DNA of 48,500 nt from contig CAUYJH010000034.1 of the NCBI GenBank assembly GCA_963573315.1, positions 1-48,500 of the forward strand, read 5' to 3'. The stretch's first letter is position 1. Every line of letters starts with the position of its first letter. Shown here one piece after another: positions 35,901 through 48,500 of the stretch. The translations under genes and the position numbers were made by a program. The DNA is from Entomortierella parvispora. Taxonomy: Eukaryota > Mortierellomycota > Mortierellomycetes > Mortierellales > Mortierellaceae. The notes beneath the pieces were generated by a model. That model did no database searches and was not told where the DNA came from. It saw only the letters and a list, made by a program, of their open reading frames with translations.

Positions 35901-36666
35901 CTCGGGGGGAGCGCCAGAGATCCAGGAGAGAGTACCGATCACCATCGCTGATCTTTGGGTGCAGCAGAGACTCGAGTGCTCTGAGTGCAATGGAGAGGAC
36001 AGGATCTTTTGTCGCCACCGTCCTGGATGCCATCCTAGATCCTAGATCAACAGATCCACGCAGGGAAGAAGGGAGATGCCCGCCTCCTTTTGTGCTCCTG
36101 ACCACTCTCCAGAACATATCAAGACCGAGCACGTCTGCTTCTTTTTCTTTTCCCGAGAAGGATCGGTCATTAAAAAGAGAGATGGACCCTCCACCGCAAC
36201 CTTTATGGATCCAGGGTCCAGGATCCGATGATCGGATCCAACACGACAGATATCTTCACTGAGGAGACGTCTTCCTCCTTCCAGTTTTCAGGATCTGACA
36301 GGTAGACGGAGGCATGAGAACAAAACCCCCCCCCCCGAGCTATGGTGGGATGCAGCCAGTGCCATCTGATTCTCCATTCTCCACGGTGCCTCCTCCCTCT
36401 CCGAGAACTTCAAAGACAATGTTGGTACGCGTGCCACTTGTAGGAATGAACCTCTCTTGCGGACCCTAGGACAAGGTCCACCTTCGTAATTGCGTTCAAG
36501 CCACCGGACCGAGTGTGCATGGAAAAGAAGGGAAAAGGGCTATCTGGCCATGTAGCTGGACCGTTGTTTACACGGTGTTCGACCGTTTACACAGGGTTAG
36601 ACCGTTCAGACCGTTTACACGGGACCAGACCTCTCCGCTGCAGATACAAAAATGCGCGCGCTGATT
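33000..36666 (+). repeat. Array unit 10 (3,667 bp)
   Basis: Complete unit with one private change, an inserted base near 34398-34404 (ccacaccc instead of ccacccc). The long G-run has 14 G. Confidence 0.97.
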
Positions 36667-39600
36667 TTTTGTTTTCTTTTTTTTCTCTCTCACCACCTCC
36701 CCTCCTCCCCACACCCACCCTACATTCCCACTGACATTTCACATGCACATTTCCATTTCAGTCATGATCCATCTCTGCCATGGCTCCAAGGGTTGTCCAA
36801 CCAAGCCCAGCACTCGCGTGCAACTCAGACACAAGAGCACGGCTCGTGTTTTTTTTAAGGTATGCTCTGAGCTGAACTAAAATATATGAAATCCAGCCAA
36901 ACAAAAAAATCCCTTGCGCCCTACTTCCTAGGCCTTCGTTTGTGTACTTCAGTCACTAACGCCCCCTTGCATGTCTATCCTGTAGTCTCTTGTAGCACTG
37001 CAGCACAGCCCAGGCTAGCGCGCGTTCTTCAAACCGCGTGGTCAGTAACAAGCACAAGTGCTGAGCTCTCGTCTCGGGCCCAGAGAAGCATAAGCCAGGT
37101 CTCAAGAGACCCAGTTCCTGAAAAATACCAGCTCCATCTGCCTCTCTGGTGACGCGCTTCGCTCTCCAAAAGAAAGCTCTGTCCTCTGCCGCCCGCTGTC
37201 CTTCAAGAACGTCTCTTCCCTACAAAGAGACCGAGGGTAGCGCCTCTCAACTGGCTACCTTCAACTCCGCCAGAGGCCACCGGCCTTTCAACAACATCCG
37301 CTGCTTTCAGAGGCTCGCTTTCAGAGACTCCACAGCAACCCCGGCTCTTTGGAGCATGCTCGGTCCTTGCACCCTTGCATCTTTGCACGCTTTCAGTGGT
37401 GACCGCCCACCAAGAACGCCTCCCCTGCCTGCCAGCTTTTCTGCTGCGGCTGGCTTGCCACCAGTCAACACAAAAAGCAGTCCCGCTTCAAGTAAACAAG
37501 AACGCGTCGTCCATCCATCCGTCCATCCATCCATCGAAGGGAGTCAAAGTACGCGCCATCCGCCATCCAAAGCCCAAGAAGAGGACAGCTTTCTCCTCTC
37601 CCATCCTAGCCATCTCATCGGTGCTACCTCCATCCATGGTACGGCTATTACTATTATTTCTTCGGGGCCAAGTGGATGCACAGGACCAAGCACTGGACAC
37701 ATGGACCATATCCATATCCATATTCCATCCATACCGTCGGCTCCTGGACAAAGACAAGGTAATGGCAGTGGCCTCAGCGCTTCAGGGCAGGGCGTCCTTT
37801 GGTGCCTGTGTGAAGTTTCAATGATGAATAGTGGCGGTGGGCTGGCTGTCCTCAACCTTCTTCGGCTGGCACTGTTATGTAGTGATCTGGCCCCCTCCGT
37901 GGATAAAGTCGAAGGGAGTGAGTGAGGCTGGGGCCGACCTCTGAGAGACATCTGTACAAAGTGGGTTTACACGCGTCTTGGTAGCGTCCGCTGACCATTT
38001 ACACAGTCTTTCCACTTCTTAGGAACCAAGTCTTCCGCAAGGATCACATTCCATTCAGGTCGTCCACCCCTTTGAGCTCAAACAAGGTAATGGCAGTGGG
38101 CTAAGCGCTCCAAGACAAGGCGTCTATGGCGCTTGTGTGAATTTCAATGAAGACTTTAGGTGGCGAAGAGAGGACAAGAGGGAGAGGGAGAGGGGGGGGG
38201 TTAAGCACCATCCTGACCCAGAAACACCTCCTCCGCGGCTGTCTCCATTATCGGAAGATGGTTGGGGCCCCACCTACAGGTGCATAATTGCAGAAGGGGG
38301 TGTGGGCTGGGTGAGGGCGTTGGATGCAAAGAGAGGACAAGAGGGAGAGGGAGAGGGGGGGGGGGGGTAAGCGCCATCCTGGCCCAGAAAACTCCTCCTC
38401 CGCGGCTACCTCCATTCACGGAAGATGGTTGGGGCCCCACCTACAGGTGGACAATAGCAGAAGGGGGTGAGAGTGGAGGGATGGGCTTGGGTGCGGGTGC
38501 GGGGTGTGGGGGAGATGGGGGGGCCACTCTGAGAAACACCTCTGCGGCTGGTGGGAAGCCCCTGGCTAGGTTAATTGCAATAGAGGTGCAACCGCGTCTT
38601 GATAGCGTCCACTGACCATTTACATAGTCTTGCCACTTCTTAGGAACCAAACCCCGCACCGTGTCCTCACCCACCCCATCCTCGTGAACGAGAGGAGCAT
38701 TGTCAACGCAGGCCGACTAGAGTCTCTCTCTGATCATTACAGTCCTCTGAAGCCCTTTTCCGAGATCCAAACTCTACCCTATACCTTCCATATCATAGGC
38801 GAAGAAGAGTGCGCATCAAGCCAGATGTCGTGTGAGGATCGATCGACTCTAGGAGTCCTTCATCATGTCCTCCTCTGCATACTGGTGTGTACTTTTAGCT
38901 ATTTTGATAGGCTGGATTTGTGTATGAGGGGTGATCTCGGCCTTTGGTGAGGTACTTTGTCAAGAGTTCTCTATTTTTTTGTCGTTGACTGTTGCTCACT
39001 TCTCCTCTCCATCGCTTGGCGGGGAACGGTCACTTCCAACGTGATGCGGTGCCGCTCTTCTCTTCGAGATCGAACCCATGGCCCCTGGGACCGTATTGTC
39101 CTTGTACCTTTGAATGGATGCCATCTTTCTGTTCTCTTCGTGATTTTAATACAGAGACCCATCATCGATCTTGTTCCTTTGAGTGACCACAGACTAAGAA
39201 GTAAACGCGCGATCACTGTACAATAAATAAAAAAAGAAATGTCAACTCTTTTCAATATTCCTGATGAGAGGAACCGAGCAGTGTTCGTCAACAATGACAA
39301 CATGAATCTCTTGAAGTAATAGTTGATCAAGAAAACAAAGGTCATCAGGTCCCCACCAAATTGAATGAAACGTTCACTAGGTTGAGAAGTAGGCTGAGAA
39401 GTAGATATATAGGTTGAGAAGAAGGTTGAGAAGTACAGTAGGTTGGAAAATACTAGGCGAGTGCGGTATGGCTTTGACGCGAGATGGGGGTGCCGGCTAC
39501 ATGGCTGCTTGGTGACGGGGAGGATGTGTTGGTTGCAGTCGCCCCAAGACTTGTCGACTTTTGTCCTCGGGGGGAGCGCCAGAGATCCAGGAGAGAGTAC

Positions 39601-40331
39601 CGATCACCATCGCTGATCTTTGGGTGCAGCAGAGACTCGAGTGCTCTGAGTGCAATGGAGAGGACAGGATCTTTTGTCGCCACCGTCCTGGATGCCATCC
39701 TAGATCCTAGATCAACAGATCCACGCAGGGAAGAAGGGAGATGCCCGCCTCCTTTTGTGCTCCTGACCACTCTCCAGAACATATCAAGACCGAGCACGTC
39801 TGCTTCTTTTTCTTTTCCCGAGAAGGATCGGTCATTAAAAAGAGAGATGGACCCTCCACCGCAACCTTTATGGATCCAGGGTCCAGGATCCGATGATCGG
39901 ATCCAACACGACAGATATCTTCACTGAGGAGACGTCTTCCTCCTTCCAGTTTTCAGGATCTGACAGGTAGACGGAGGCATGAGAACAAAACCCCCCCCCC
40001 CGAGCTATGGTGGGATGCAGCCAGTGCCATCTGATTCTCCATTCTCCACGGTGCCTCCTCCCTCTCCGAGAACTTCAAAGACAATGTTGGTACGCGTGCC
40101 ACTTGTAGGAATGAACCTCTCTTGCGGACCCTAGGACAAGGTCCACCTTCGTAATTGCGTTCAAGCCACCGGACCGAGTGTGCATGGAAAAGAAGGGAAA
40201 AGGGCTATCTGGCCATGTAGCTGGACCGTTGTTTACACGGTGTTCGACCGTTTACACAGGGTTAGACCGTTCAGACCGTTTACACGGGACCAGACCTCTC
40301 CGCTGCAGATACAAAAATGCGCGCGCTGATT
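36667..40331 (+). repeat. Array unit 11 (3,665 bp)
   Basis: Complete unit with no private indel. The long G-run has 13 G, which explains the one-base shortening. Confidence 0.97.
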
Positions 40332-43300
40332 TTTTGTTTTCTTTTTTTTCTCTCTCACCACCTCCCCTCCTCCCCACACCCACCCTACATTCCCACTGAC
40401 ATTTCACATGCACATTTCCATTTCAGTCATGATCCATCTCTGCCATGGCTCCAAGGGTTGTCCAACCAAGCCCAGCACTCGCGTGCAACTCAGACACAAG
40501 AGCACGGCTCGTGTTTTTTTTAAGGTATGCTCTGAGCTGAACTAAAATATATGAAATCCAGCCAAACAAAAAAATCCCTTGCGCCCTACTTCCTAGGCCT
40601 TCGTTTGTGTACTTCAGTCACTAACGCCCCCTTGCATGTCTATCCTGTAGTCTCTTGTAGCACTGCAGCACAGCCCAGGCTAGCGCGCGTTCTTCAAACC
40701 GCGTGGTCAGTAACAAGCACAAGTGCTGAGCTCTCGTCTCGGGCCCAGAGAAGCATAAGCCAGGTCTCAAGAGACCCAGTTCCTGAAAAATACCAGCTCC
40801 ATCTGCCTCTCTGGTGACGCGCTTCGCTCTCCAAAAGAAAGCTCTGTCCTCTGCCGCCCGCTGTCCTTCAAGAACGTCTCTTCCCTACAAAGAGACCGAG
40901 GGTAGCGCCTCTCAACTGGCTACCTTCAACTCCGCCAGAGGCCACCGGCCTTTCAACAACATCCGCTGCTTTCAGAGGCTCGCTTTCAGAGACTCCACAG
41001 CAACCCCGGCTCTTTGGAGCATGCTCGGTCCTTGCACCCTTGCATCTTTGCACGCTTTCAGTGGTGACCGCCCACCAAGAACGCCTCCCCTGCCTGCCAG
41101 CTTTTCTGCTGCGGCTGGCTTGCCACCAGTCAACACAAAAAGCAGTCCCGCTTCAAGTAAACAAGAACGCGTCGTCCATCCATCCGTCCATCCATCCATC
41201 GAAGGGAGTCAAAGTACGCGCCATCCGCCATCCAAAGCCCAAGAAGAGGACAGCTTTCTCCTCTCCCATCCTAGCCATCTCATCGGTGCTACCTCCATCC
41301 ATGGTACGGCTATTACTATTATTTCTTCGGGGCCAAGTGGATGCACAGGACCAAGCACTGGACACATGGACCATATCCATATCCATATTCCATCCATACC
41401 GTCGGCTCCTGGACAAAGACAAGGTAATGGCAGTGGCCTCAGCGCTTCAGGGCAGGGCGTCCTTTGGTGCCTGTGTGAAGTTTCAATGATGAATAGTGGC
41501 GGTGGGCTGGCTGTCCTCAACCTTCTTCGGCTGGCACTGTTATGTAGTGATCTGGCCCCCTCCGTGGATAAAGTCGAAGGGAGTGAGTGAGGCTGGGGCC
41601 GACCTCTGAGAGACATCTGTACAAAGTGGGTTTACACGCGTCTTGGTAGCGTCCGCTGACCATTTACACAGTCTTTCCACTTCTTAGGAACCAAGTCTTC
41701 CGCAAGGATCACATTCCATTCAGGTCGTCCACCCCTTTGAGCTCAAACAAGGTAATGGCAGTGGGCTAAGCGCTCCAAGACAAGGCGTCTATGGCGCTTG
41801 TGTGAATTTCAATGAAGACTTTAGGTGGCGAAGAGAGGACAAGAGGGAGAGGGAGAGGGGGGGGGTTAAGCACCATCCTGACCCAGAAACACCTCCTCCG
41901 CGGCTGTCTCCATTATCGGAAGATGGTTGGGGCCCCACCTACAGGTGCATAATTGCAGAAGGGGGTGTGGGCTGGGTGAGGGCGTTGGATGCAAAGAGAG
42001 GACAAGAGGGAGAGGGAGAGGGGGGGGGGGGGGTAAGCGCCATCCTGGCCCAGAAAACTCCTCCTCCGCGGCTACCTCCATTCACGGAAGATGGTTGGGG
42101 CCCCACCTACAGGTGGACAATAGCAGAAGGGGGTGAGAGTGGAGGGATGGGCTTGGGTGCGGGTGCGGGGTGTGGGGGAGATGGGGGGGCCACTCTGAGA
42201 AACACCTCTGCGGCTGGTGGGAAGCCCCTGGCTAGGTTAATTGCAATAGAGGTGCAACCGCGTCTTGATAGCGTCCACTGACCATTTACATAGTCTTGCC
42301 ACTTCTTAGGAACCAAACCCCGCACCGTGTCCTCACCCACCCCATCCTCGTGAACGAGAGGAGCATTGTCAACGCAGGCCGACTAGAGTCTCTCTCTGAT
42401 CATTACAGTCCTCTGAAGCCCTTTTCCGAGATCCAAACTCTACCCTATACCTTCCATATCATAGGCGAAGAAGAGTGCGCATCAAGCCAGATGTCGTGTG
42501 AGGATCGATCGACTCTAGGAGTCCTTCATCATGTCCTCCTCTGCATACTGGTGTGTACTTTTAGCTATTTTGATAGGCTGGATTTGTGTATGAGGGGTGA
42601 TCTCGGCCTTTGGTGAGGTACTTTGTCAAGAGTTCTCTATTTTTTTGTCGTTGACTGTTGCTCACTTCTCCTCTCCATCGCTTGGCGGGGAACGGTCACT
42701 TCCAACGTGATGCGGTGCCGCTCTTCTCTTCGAGATCGAACCCATGGCCCCTGGGACCGTATTGTCCTTGTACCTTTGAATGGATGCCATCTTTCTGTTC
42801 TCTTCGTGATTTTAATACAGAGACCCATCATCGATCTTGTTCCTTTGAGTGACCACAGACTAAGAAGTAAACGCGCGATCACTGTACAATAAATAAAAAA
42901 AGAAATGTCAACTCTTTTCAATATTCCTGATGAGAGGAACCGAGCAGTGTTCGTCAACAATGACAACATGAATCTCTTGAAGTAATAGTTGATCAAGAAA
43001 ACAAAGGTCATCAGGTCCCCACCAAATTGAATGAAACGTTCACTAGGTTGAGAAGTAGGCTGAGAAGTAGATATATAGGTTGAGAAGAAGGTTGAGAAGT
43101 ACAGTAGGTTGGAAAATACTAGGCGAGTGCGGTATGGCTTTGACGCGAGATGGGGGTGCCGGCTACATGGCTGCTTGGTGACGGGGAGGATGTGTTGGTT
43201 GCAGTCGCCCCAAGACTTGTCGACTTTTGTCCTCGGGGGGAGCGCCAGAGATCCAGGAGAGAGTACCGATCACCATCGCTGATCTTTGGGTGCAGCAGAG

Positions 43301-43997
43301 ACTCGAGTGCTCTGAGTGCAATGGAGAGGACAGGATCTTTTGTCGCCACCGTCCTGGATGCCATCCTAGATCCTAGATCAACAGATCCACGCAGGGAAGA
43401 AGGGAGATGCCCGCCTCCTTTTGTGCTCCTGACCACTCTCCAGAACATATCAAGACCGAGCACGTCTGCTTCTTTTTCTTTTCCCGAGAAGGATCGGTCA
43501 TTAAAAAGAGAGATGGACCCTCCACCGCAACCTTTATGGATCCAGGGTCCAGGATCCGATGATCGGATCCAACACGACAGATATCTTCACTGAGGAGACG
43601 TCTTCCTCCTTCCAGTTTTCAGGATCTGACAGGTAGACGGAGGCATGAGAACAAAACCCCCCCCCCCGAGCTATGGTGGGATGCAGCCAGTGCCATCTGA
43701 TTCTCCATTCTCCACGGTGCCTCCTCCCTCTCCGAGAACTTCAAAGACAATGTTGGTACGCGTGCCACTTGTAGGAATGAACCTCTCTTGCGGACCCTAG
43801 GACAAGGTCCACCTTCGTAATTGCGTTCAAGCCACCGGACCGAGTGTGCATGGAAAAGAAGGGAAAAGGGCTATCTGGCCATGTAGCTGGACCGTTGTTT
43901 ACACGGTGTTCGACCGTTTACACAGGGTTAGACCGTTCAGACCGTTTACACGGGACCAGACCTCTCCGCTGCAGATACAAAAATGCGCGCGCTGATT
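40332..43997 (+). repeat. Array unit 12 (3,666 bp)
   Basis: Complete unit with no private indel. The long G-run has 14 G. Confidence 0.97.
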
Positions 43998-46900
43998 TTT
44001 TGTTTTCTTTTTTTTCTCTCTCACCACCTCCCCTCCTCCCCACACCCACCCTACATTCCCACTGACATTTCACATGCACATTTCCATTTCAGTCATGATC
44101 CATCTCTGCCATGGCTCCAAGGGTTGTCCAACCAAGCCCAGCACTCGCGTGCAACTCAGACACAAGAGCACGGCTCGTGTTTTTTTTAAGGTATGCTCTG
44201 AGCTGAACTAAAATATATGAAATCCAGCCAAACAAAAAAATCCCTTGCGCCCTACTTCCTAGGCCTTCGTTTGTGTACTTCAGTCACTAACGCCCCCTTG
44301 CATGTCTATCCTGTAGTCTCTTGTAGCACTGCAGCACAGCCCAGGCTAGCGCGCGTTCTTCAAACCGCGTGGTCAGTAACAAGCACAAGTGCTGAGCTCT
44401 CGTCTCGGGCCCAGAGAAGCATAAGCCAGGTCTCAAGAGACCCAGTTCCTGAAAAATACCAGCTCCATCTGCCTCTCTGGTGACGCGCTTCGCTCTCCAA
44501 AAGAAAGCTCTGTCCTCTGCCGCCCGCTGTCCTTCAAGAACGTCTCTTCCCTACAAAGAGACCGAGGGTAGCGCCTCTCAACTGGCTACCTTCAACTCCG
44601 CCAGAGGCCACCGGCCTTTCAACAACATCCGCTGCTTTCAGAGGCTCGCTTTCAGAGACTCCACAGCAACCCCGGCTCTTTGGAGCATGCTCGGTCCTTG
44701 CACCCTTGCATCTTTGCACGCTTTCAGTGGTGACCGCCCACCAAGAACGCCTCCCCTGCCTGCCAGCTTTTCTGCTGCGGCTGGCTTGCCACCAGTCAAC
44801 ACAAAAAGCAGTCCCGCTTCAAGTAAACAAGAACGCGTCGTCCATCCATCCGTCCATCCATCCATCGAAGGGAGTCAAAGTACGCGCCATCCGCCATCCA
44901 AAGCCCAAGAAGAGGACAGCTTTCTCCTCTCCCATCCTAGCCATCTCATCGGTGCTACCTCCATCCATGGTACGGCTATTACTATTATTTCTTCGGGGCC
45001 AAGTGGATGCACAGGACCAAGCACTGGACACATGGACCATATCCATATCCATATTCCATCCATACCGTCGGCTCCTGGACAAAGACAAGGTAATGGCAGT
45101 GGCCTCAGCGCTTCAGGGCAGGGCGTCCTTTGGTGCCTGTGTGAAGTTTCAATGATGAATAGTGGCGGTGGGCTGGCTGTCCTCAACCTTCTTCGGCTGG
45201 CACTGTTATGTAGTGATCTGGCCCCCTCCGTGGATAAAGTCGAAGGGAGTGAGTGAGGCTGGGGCCGACCTCTGAGAGACATCTGTACAAAGTGGGTTTA
45301 CACGCGTCTTGGTAGCGTCCGCTGACCATTTACACAGTCTTTCCACTTCTTAGGAACCAAGTCTTCCGCAAGGATCACATTCCATTCAGGTCGTCCACCC
45401 CTTTGAGCTCAAACAAGGTAATGGCAGTGGGCTAAGCGCTCCAAGACAAGGCGTCTATGGCGCTTGTGTGAATTTCAATGAAGACTTTAGGTGGCGAAGA
45501 GAGGACAAGAGGGAGAGGGAGAGGGGGGGGGTTAAGCACCATCCTGACCCAGAAACACCTCCTCCGCGGCTGTCTCCATTATCGGAAGATGGTTGGGGCC
45601 CCACCTACAGGTGCATAATTGCAGAAGGGGGTGTGGGCTGGGTGAGGGCGTTGGATGCAAAGAGAGGACAAGAGGGAGAGGGAGAGGGGGGGGGGGGGGT
45701 AAGCGCCATCCTGGCCCAGAAAACTCCTCCTCCGCGGCTACCTCCATTCACGGAAGATGGTTGGGGCCCCACCTACAGGTGGACAATAGCAGAAGGGGGT
45801 GAGAGTGGAGGGATGGGCTTGGGTGCGGGTGCGGGGTGTGGGGGAGATGGGGGGGCCACTCTGAGAAACACCTCTGCGGCTGGTGGGAAGCCCCTGGCTA
45901 GGTTAATTGCAATAGAGGTGCAACCGCGTCTTGATAGCGTCCACTGACCATTTACATAGTCTTGCCACTTCTTAGGAACCAAACCCCGCACCGTGTCCTC
46001 ACCCACCCCATCCTCGTGAACGAGAGGAGCATTGTCAACGCAGGCCGACTAGAGTCTCTCTCTGATCATTACAGTCCTCTGAAGCCCTTTTCCGAGATCC
46101 AAACTCTACCCTATACCTTCCATATCATAGGCGAAGAAGAGTGCGCATCAAGCCAGATGTCGTGTGAGGATCGATCGACTCTAGGAGTCCTTCATCATGT
46201 CCTCCTCTGCATACTGGTGTGTACTTTTAGCTATTTTGATAGGCTGGATTTGTGTATGAGGGGTGATCTCGGCCTTTGGTGAGGTACTTTGTCAAGAGTT
46301 CTCTATTTTTTTGTCGTTGACTGTTGCTCACTTCTCCTCTCCATCGCTTGGCGGGGAACGGTCACTTCCAACGTGATGCGGTGCCGCTCTTCTCTTCGAG
46401 ATCGAACCCATGGCCCCTGGGACCGTATTGTCCTTGTACCTTTGAATGGATGCCATCTTTCTGTTCTCTTCGTGATTTTAATACAGAGACCCATCATCGA
46501 TCTTGTTCCTTTGAGTGACCACAGACTAAGAAGTAAACGCGCGATCACTGTACAATAAATAAAAAAAGAAATGTCAACTCTTTTCAATATTCCTGATGAG
46601 AGGAACCGAGCAGTGTTCGTCAACAATGACAACATGAATCTCTTGAAGTAATAGTTGATCAAGAAAACAAAGGTCATCAGGTCCCCACCAAATTGAATGA
46701 AACGTTCACTAGGTTGAGAAGTAGGCTGAGAAGTAGATATATAGGTTGAGAAGAAGGTTGAGAAGTACAGTAGGTTGGAAAATACTAGGCGAGTGCGGTA
46801 TGGCTTTGACGCGAGATGGGGGTGCCGGCTACATGGCTGCTTGGTGACGGGGAGGATGTGTTGGTTGCAGTCGCCCCAAGACTTGTCGACTTTTGTCCTC

Positions 46901-47663
46901 GGGGGGAGCGCCAGAGATCCAGGAGAGAGTACCGATCACCATCGCTGATCTTTGGGTGCAGCAGAGACTCGAGTGCTCTGAGTGCAATGGAGAGGACAGG
47001 ATCTTTTGTCGCCACCGTCCTGGATGCCATCCTAGATCCTAGATCAACAGATCCACGCAGGGAAGAAGGGAGATGCCCGCCTCCTTTTGTGCTCCTGACC
47101 ACTCTCCAGAACATATCAAGACCGAGCACGTCTGCTTCTTTTTCTTTTCCCGAGAAGGATCGGTCATTAAAAAGAGAGATGGACCCTCCACCGCAACCTT
47201 TATGGATCCAGGGTCCAGGATCCGATGATCGGATCCAACACGACAGATATCTTCACTGAGGAGACGTCTTCCTCCTTCCAGTTTTCAGGATCTGACAGGT
47301 AGACGGAGGCATGAGAACAAAACCCCCCCCCCCGAGCTATGGTGGGATGCAGCCAGTGCCATCTGATTCTCCATTCTCCACGGTGCCTCCTCCCTCTCCG
47401 AGAACTTCAAAGACAATGTTGGTACGCGTGCCACTTGTAGGAATGAACCTCTCTTGCGGACCCTAGGACAAGGTCCACCTTCGTAATTGCGTTCAAGCCA
47501 CCGGACCGAGTGTGCATGGAAAAGAAGGGAAAAGGGCTATCTGGCCATGTAGCTGGACCGTTGTTTACACGGTGTTCGACCGTTTACACAGGGTTAGACC
47601 GTTCAGACCGTTTACACGGGACCAGACCTCTCCGCTGCAGATACAAAAATGCGCGCGCTGATT
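43998..47663 (+). repeat. Array unit 13 (3,666 bp)
   Basis: Complete unit with no private indel. The long G-run has 14 G. Confidence 0.97.
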
Positions 47664-48500
47664 TTTTGTTTTCTTTTTTTTCTCTCTCACCACCTCCCCT
47701 CCTCCCCACACCCACCCTACATTCCCACTGACATTTCACATGCACATTTCCATTTCAGTCATGATCCATCTCTGCCATGGCTCCAAGGGTTGTCCAACCA
47801 AGCCCAGCACTCGCGTGCAACTCAGACACAAGAGCACGGCTCGTGTTTTTTTTAAGGTATGCTCTGAGCTGAACTAAAATATATGAAATCCAGCCAAACA
47901 AAAAAATCCCTTGCGCCCTACTTCCTAGGCCTTCGTTTGTGTACTTCAGTCACTAACGCCCCCTTGCATGTCTATCCTGTAGTCTCTTGTAGCACTGCAG
48001 CACAGCCCAGGCTAGCGCGCGTTCTTCAAACCGCGTGGTCAGTAACAAGCACAAGTGCTGAGCTCTCGTCTCGGGCCCAGAGAAGCATAAGCCAGGTCTC
48101 AAGAGACCCCAGTTCCTGAAAAATACCAGCTCCATCTGCCTCTCTGGTGACGCGCTTCGCTCTCCAAAAGAAAGCTCTGTCCTCTGCCGCCCGCTGTCCT
48201 TCAAGAACGTCTCTTCCCTACAAAGAGACCGAGGGTAGCGCCTCTCAACTGGCTACCTTCAACTCCGCCAGAGGCCACCGGCCTTTCAACAACATCCGCT
48301 GCTTTCAGAGGCTCGCTTTCAGAGACTCCACAGCAACCCCGGCTCTTTGGAGCATGCTCGGTCCTTGCACCCTTGCATCTTTGCACGCTTTCAGTGGTGA
48401 CCGCCCACCAAGAACGCCTCCCCTGCCTGCCAGCTTTTCTGCTGCGGCTGGCTTGCCACCAGTCAACACAAAAAGCAGTCCCGCTTCAAGTAAACAAGAA
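47664..48500 (+). repeat. Array unit 14, cut by the window end (837 bp)
   Basis: The first 837 bp of another unit, ending just before the ATCC microsatellite. It has one private difference, four C instead of three at 48107-48110. The cut is the window edge; nothing suggests that the array ends here. Confidence 0.97.

Larger units (their letters stand above)
1..48500 (+). repeat. Macrosatellite array: 13.2 head-to-tail copies of a ~3,666-bp unit
   Basis: The same ~3.67 kb sequence recurs from the first to the last base. A fixed landmark (ATG of atgcgcgcgctg) occurs at 3652, 7319, 10985, 14653, 18318, 21987, 25653, 29319, 32985, 36652, 40317, 43983 and 47649, giving intervals of 3,665-3,669 bp. 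All copies are direct repeats with seamless junctions, so the unit start is an arbitrary phase. Length differences are fully explained by the small indels listed under each unit. The plus strand here is only the orientation of the window. Unit size, lack of genes and near-identity fit a eukaryotic macrosatellite kept uniform by unequal exchange, gene conversion or recent amplification (inference). A concatemer of a 3.67 kb circle would look the same. I do not recognise the family. Confidence 0.98.

Noticed and set aside
1-48500. CRISPR array
   Set aside because: Repeats are kilobases long with no alternating short repeats and unique spacers. The short GACCGTTTACAC cluster has only four irregular motifs and no cas genes.

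Overview
The whole window is one uninterrupted head-to-tail tandem array. A unit of about 3,666 bp is repeated 13 complete times, followed by 837 bp of a fourteenth copy. All copies lie in the same orientation, with no spacer, inversion or insertion between them. In a phase fixed by the first base of the window, units start at 1, 3667, 7334, 11000, 14668, 18333, 22002, 25668, 29334, 33000, 36667, 40332, 43998 and 47664, with lengths of 3,665 to 3,669 bp. I found no non-repeat flank at either end, so the true size of the array and its chromosomal setting are not visible.

The window looks like nuclear DNA of a eukaryote. It has a multi-kilobase satellite unit, embedded microsatellites and a minisatellite, long homopolymers, and AATAAA motifs. 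It has no recognisable protein gene, no ribosome-binding-site and operon organisation, and no rRNA or tRNA. I cannot name the species or a known satellite family. The best description is a macrosatellite (megasatellite-scale tandem repeat) with no supported coding function. A long-read concatemer of a 3.67 kb circular DNA is the main alternative.

Layout of one unit, given in the seventh copy (22002-25667), which carries no private variant: (1) 22002-22844, pyrimidine-rich sequence beginning with a T/C tract; (2) 22845-23070, ATCC-type and CCATAT-type microsatellites around a degenerate gamma element; (3) 23090-23986, a nested set of older internal duplications (alpha, gamma and beta elements) holding long G-runs and a strong G-quadruplex motif; (4) 23987-24714, sequence of lower GC with overlapping AATAAA motifs; (5) 24715-24782, a GGTTGAGAAG minisatellite; (6) 24783-25558, GC-rich unique sequence with a 19-bp palindrome and an 11-C run; (7) 25559-25667, a cluster of GACCGTTTACAC motifs leading to the next unit. 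Elements in other copies are found by adding the difference in unit start, within about 3 bp.

The copies are almost perfectly homogenised. Every length difference between units is accounted for by the short indels listed here, mostly in homopolymers or 2-3 bp repeats, and I noticed no base substitutions. Reading frames are open in several overlapping frames on both strands, have no family resemblance I can recognise, and change with single-base indels. I therefore annotate no CDS.
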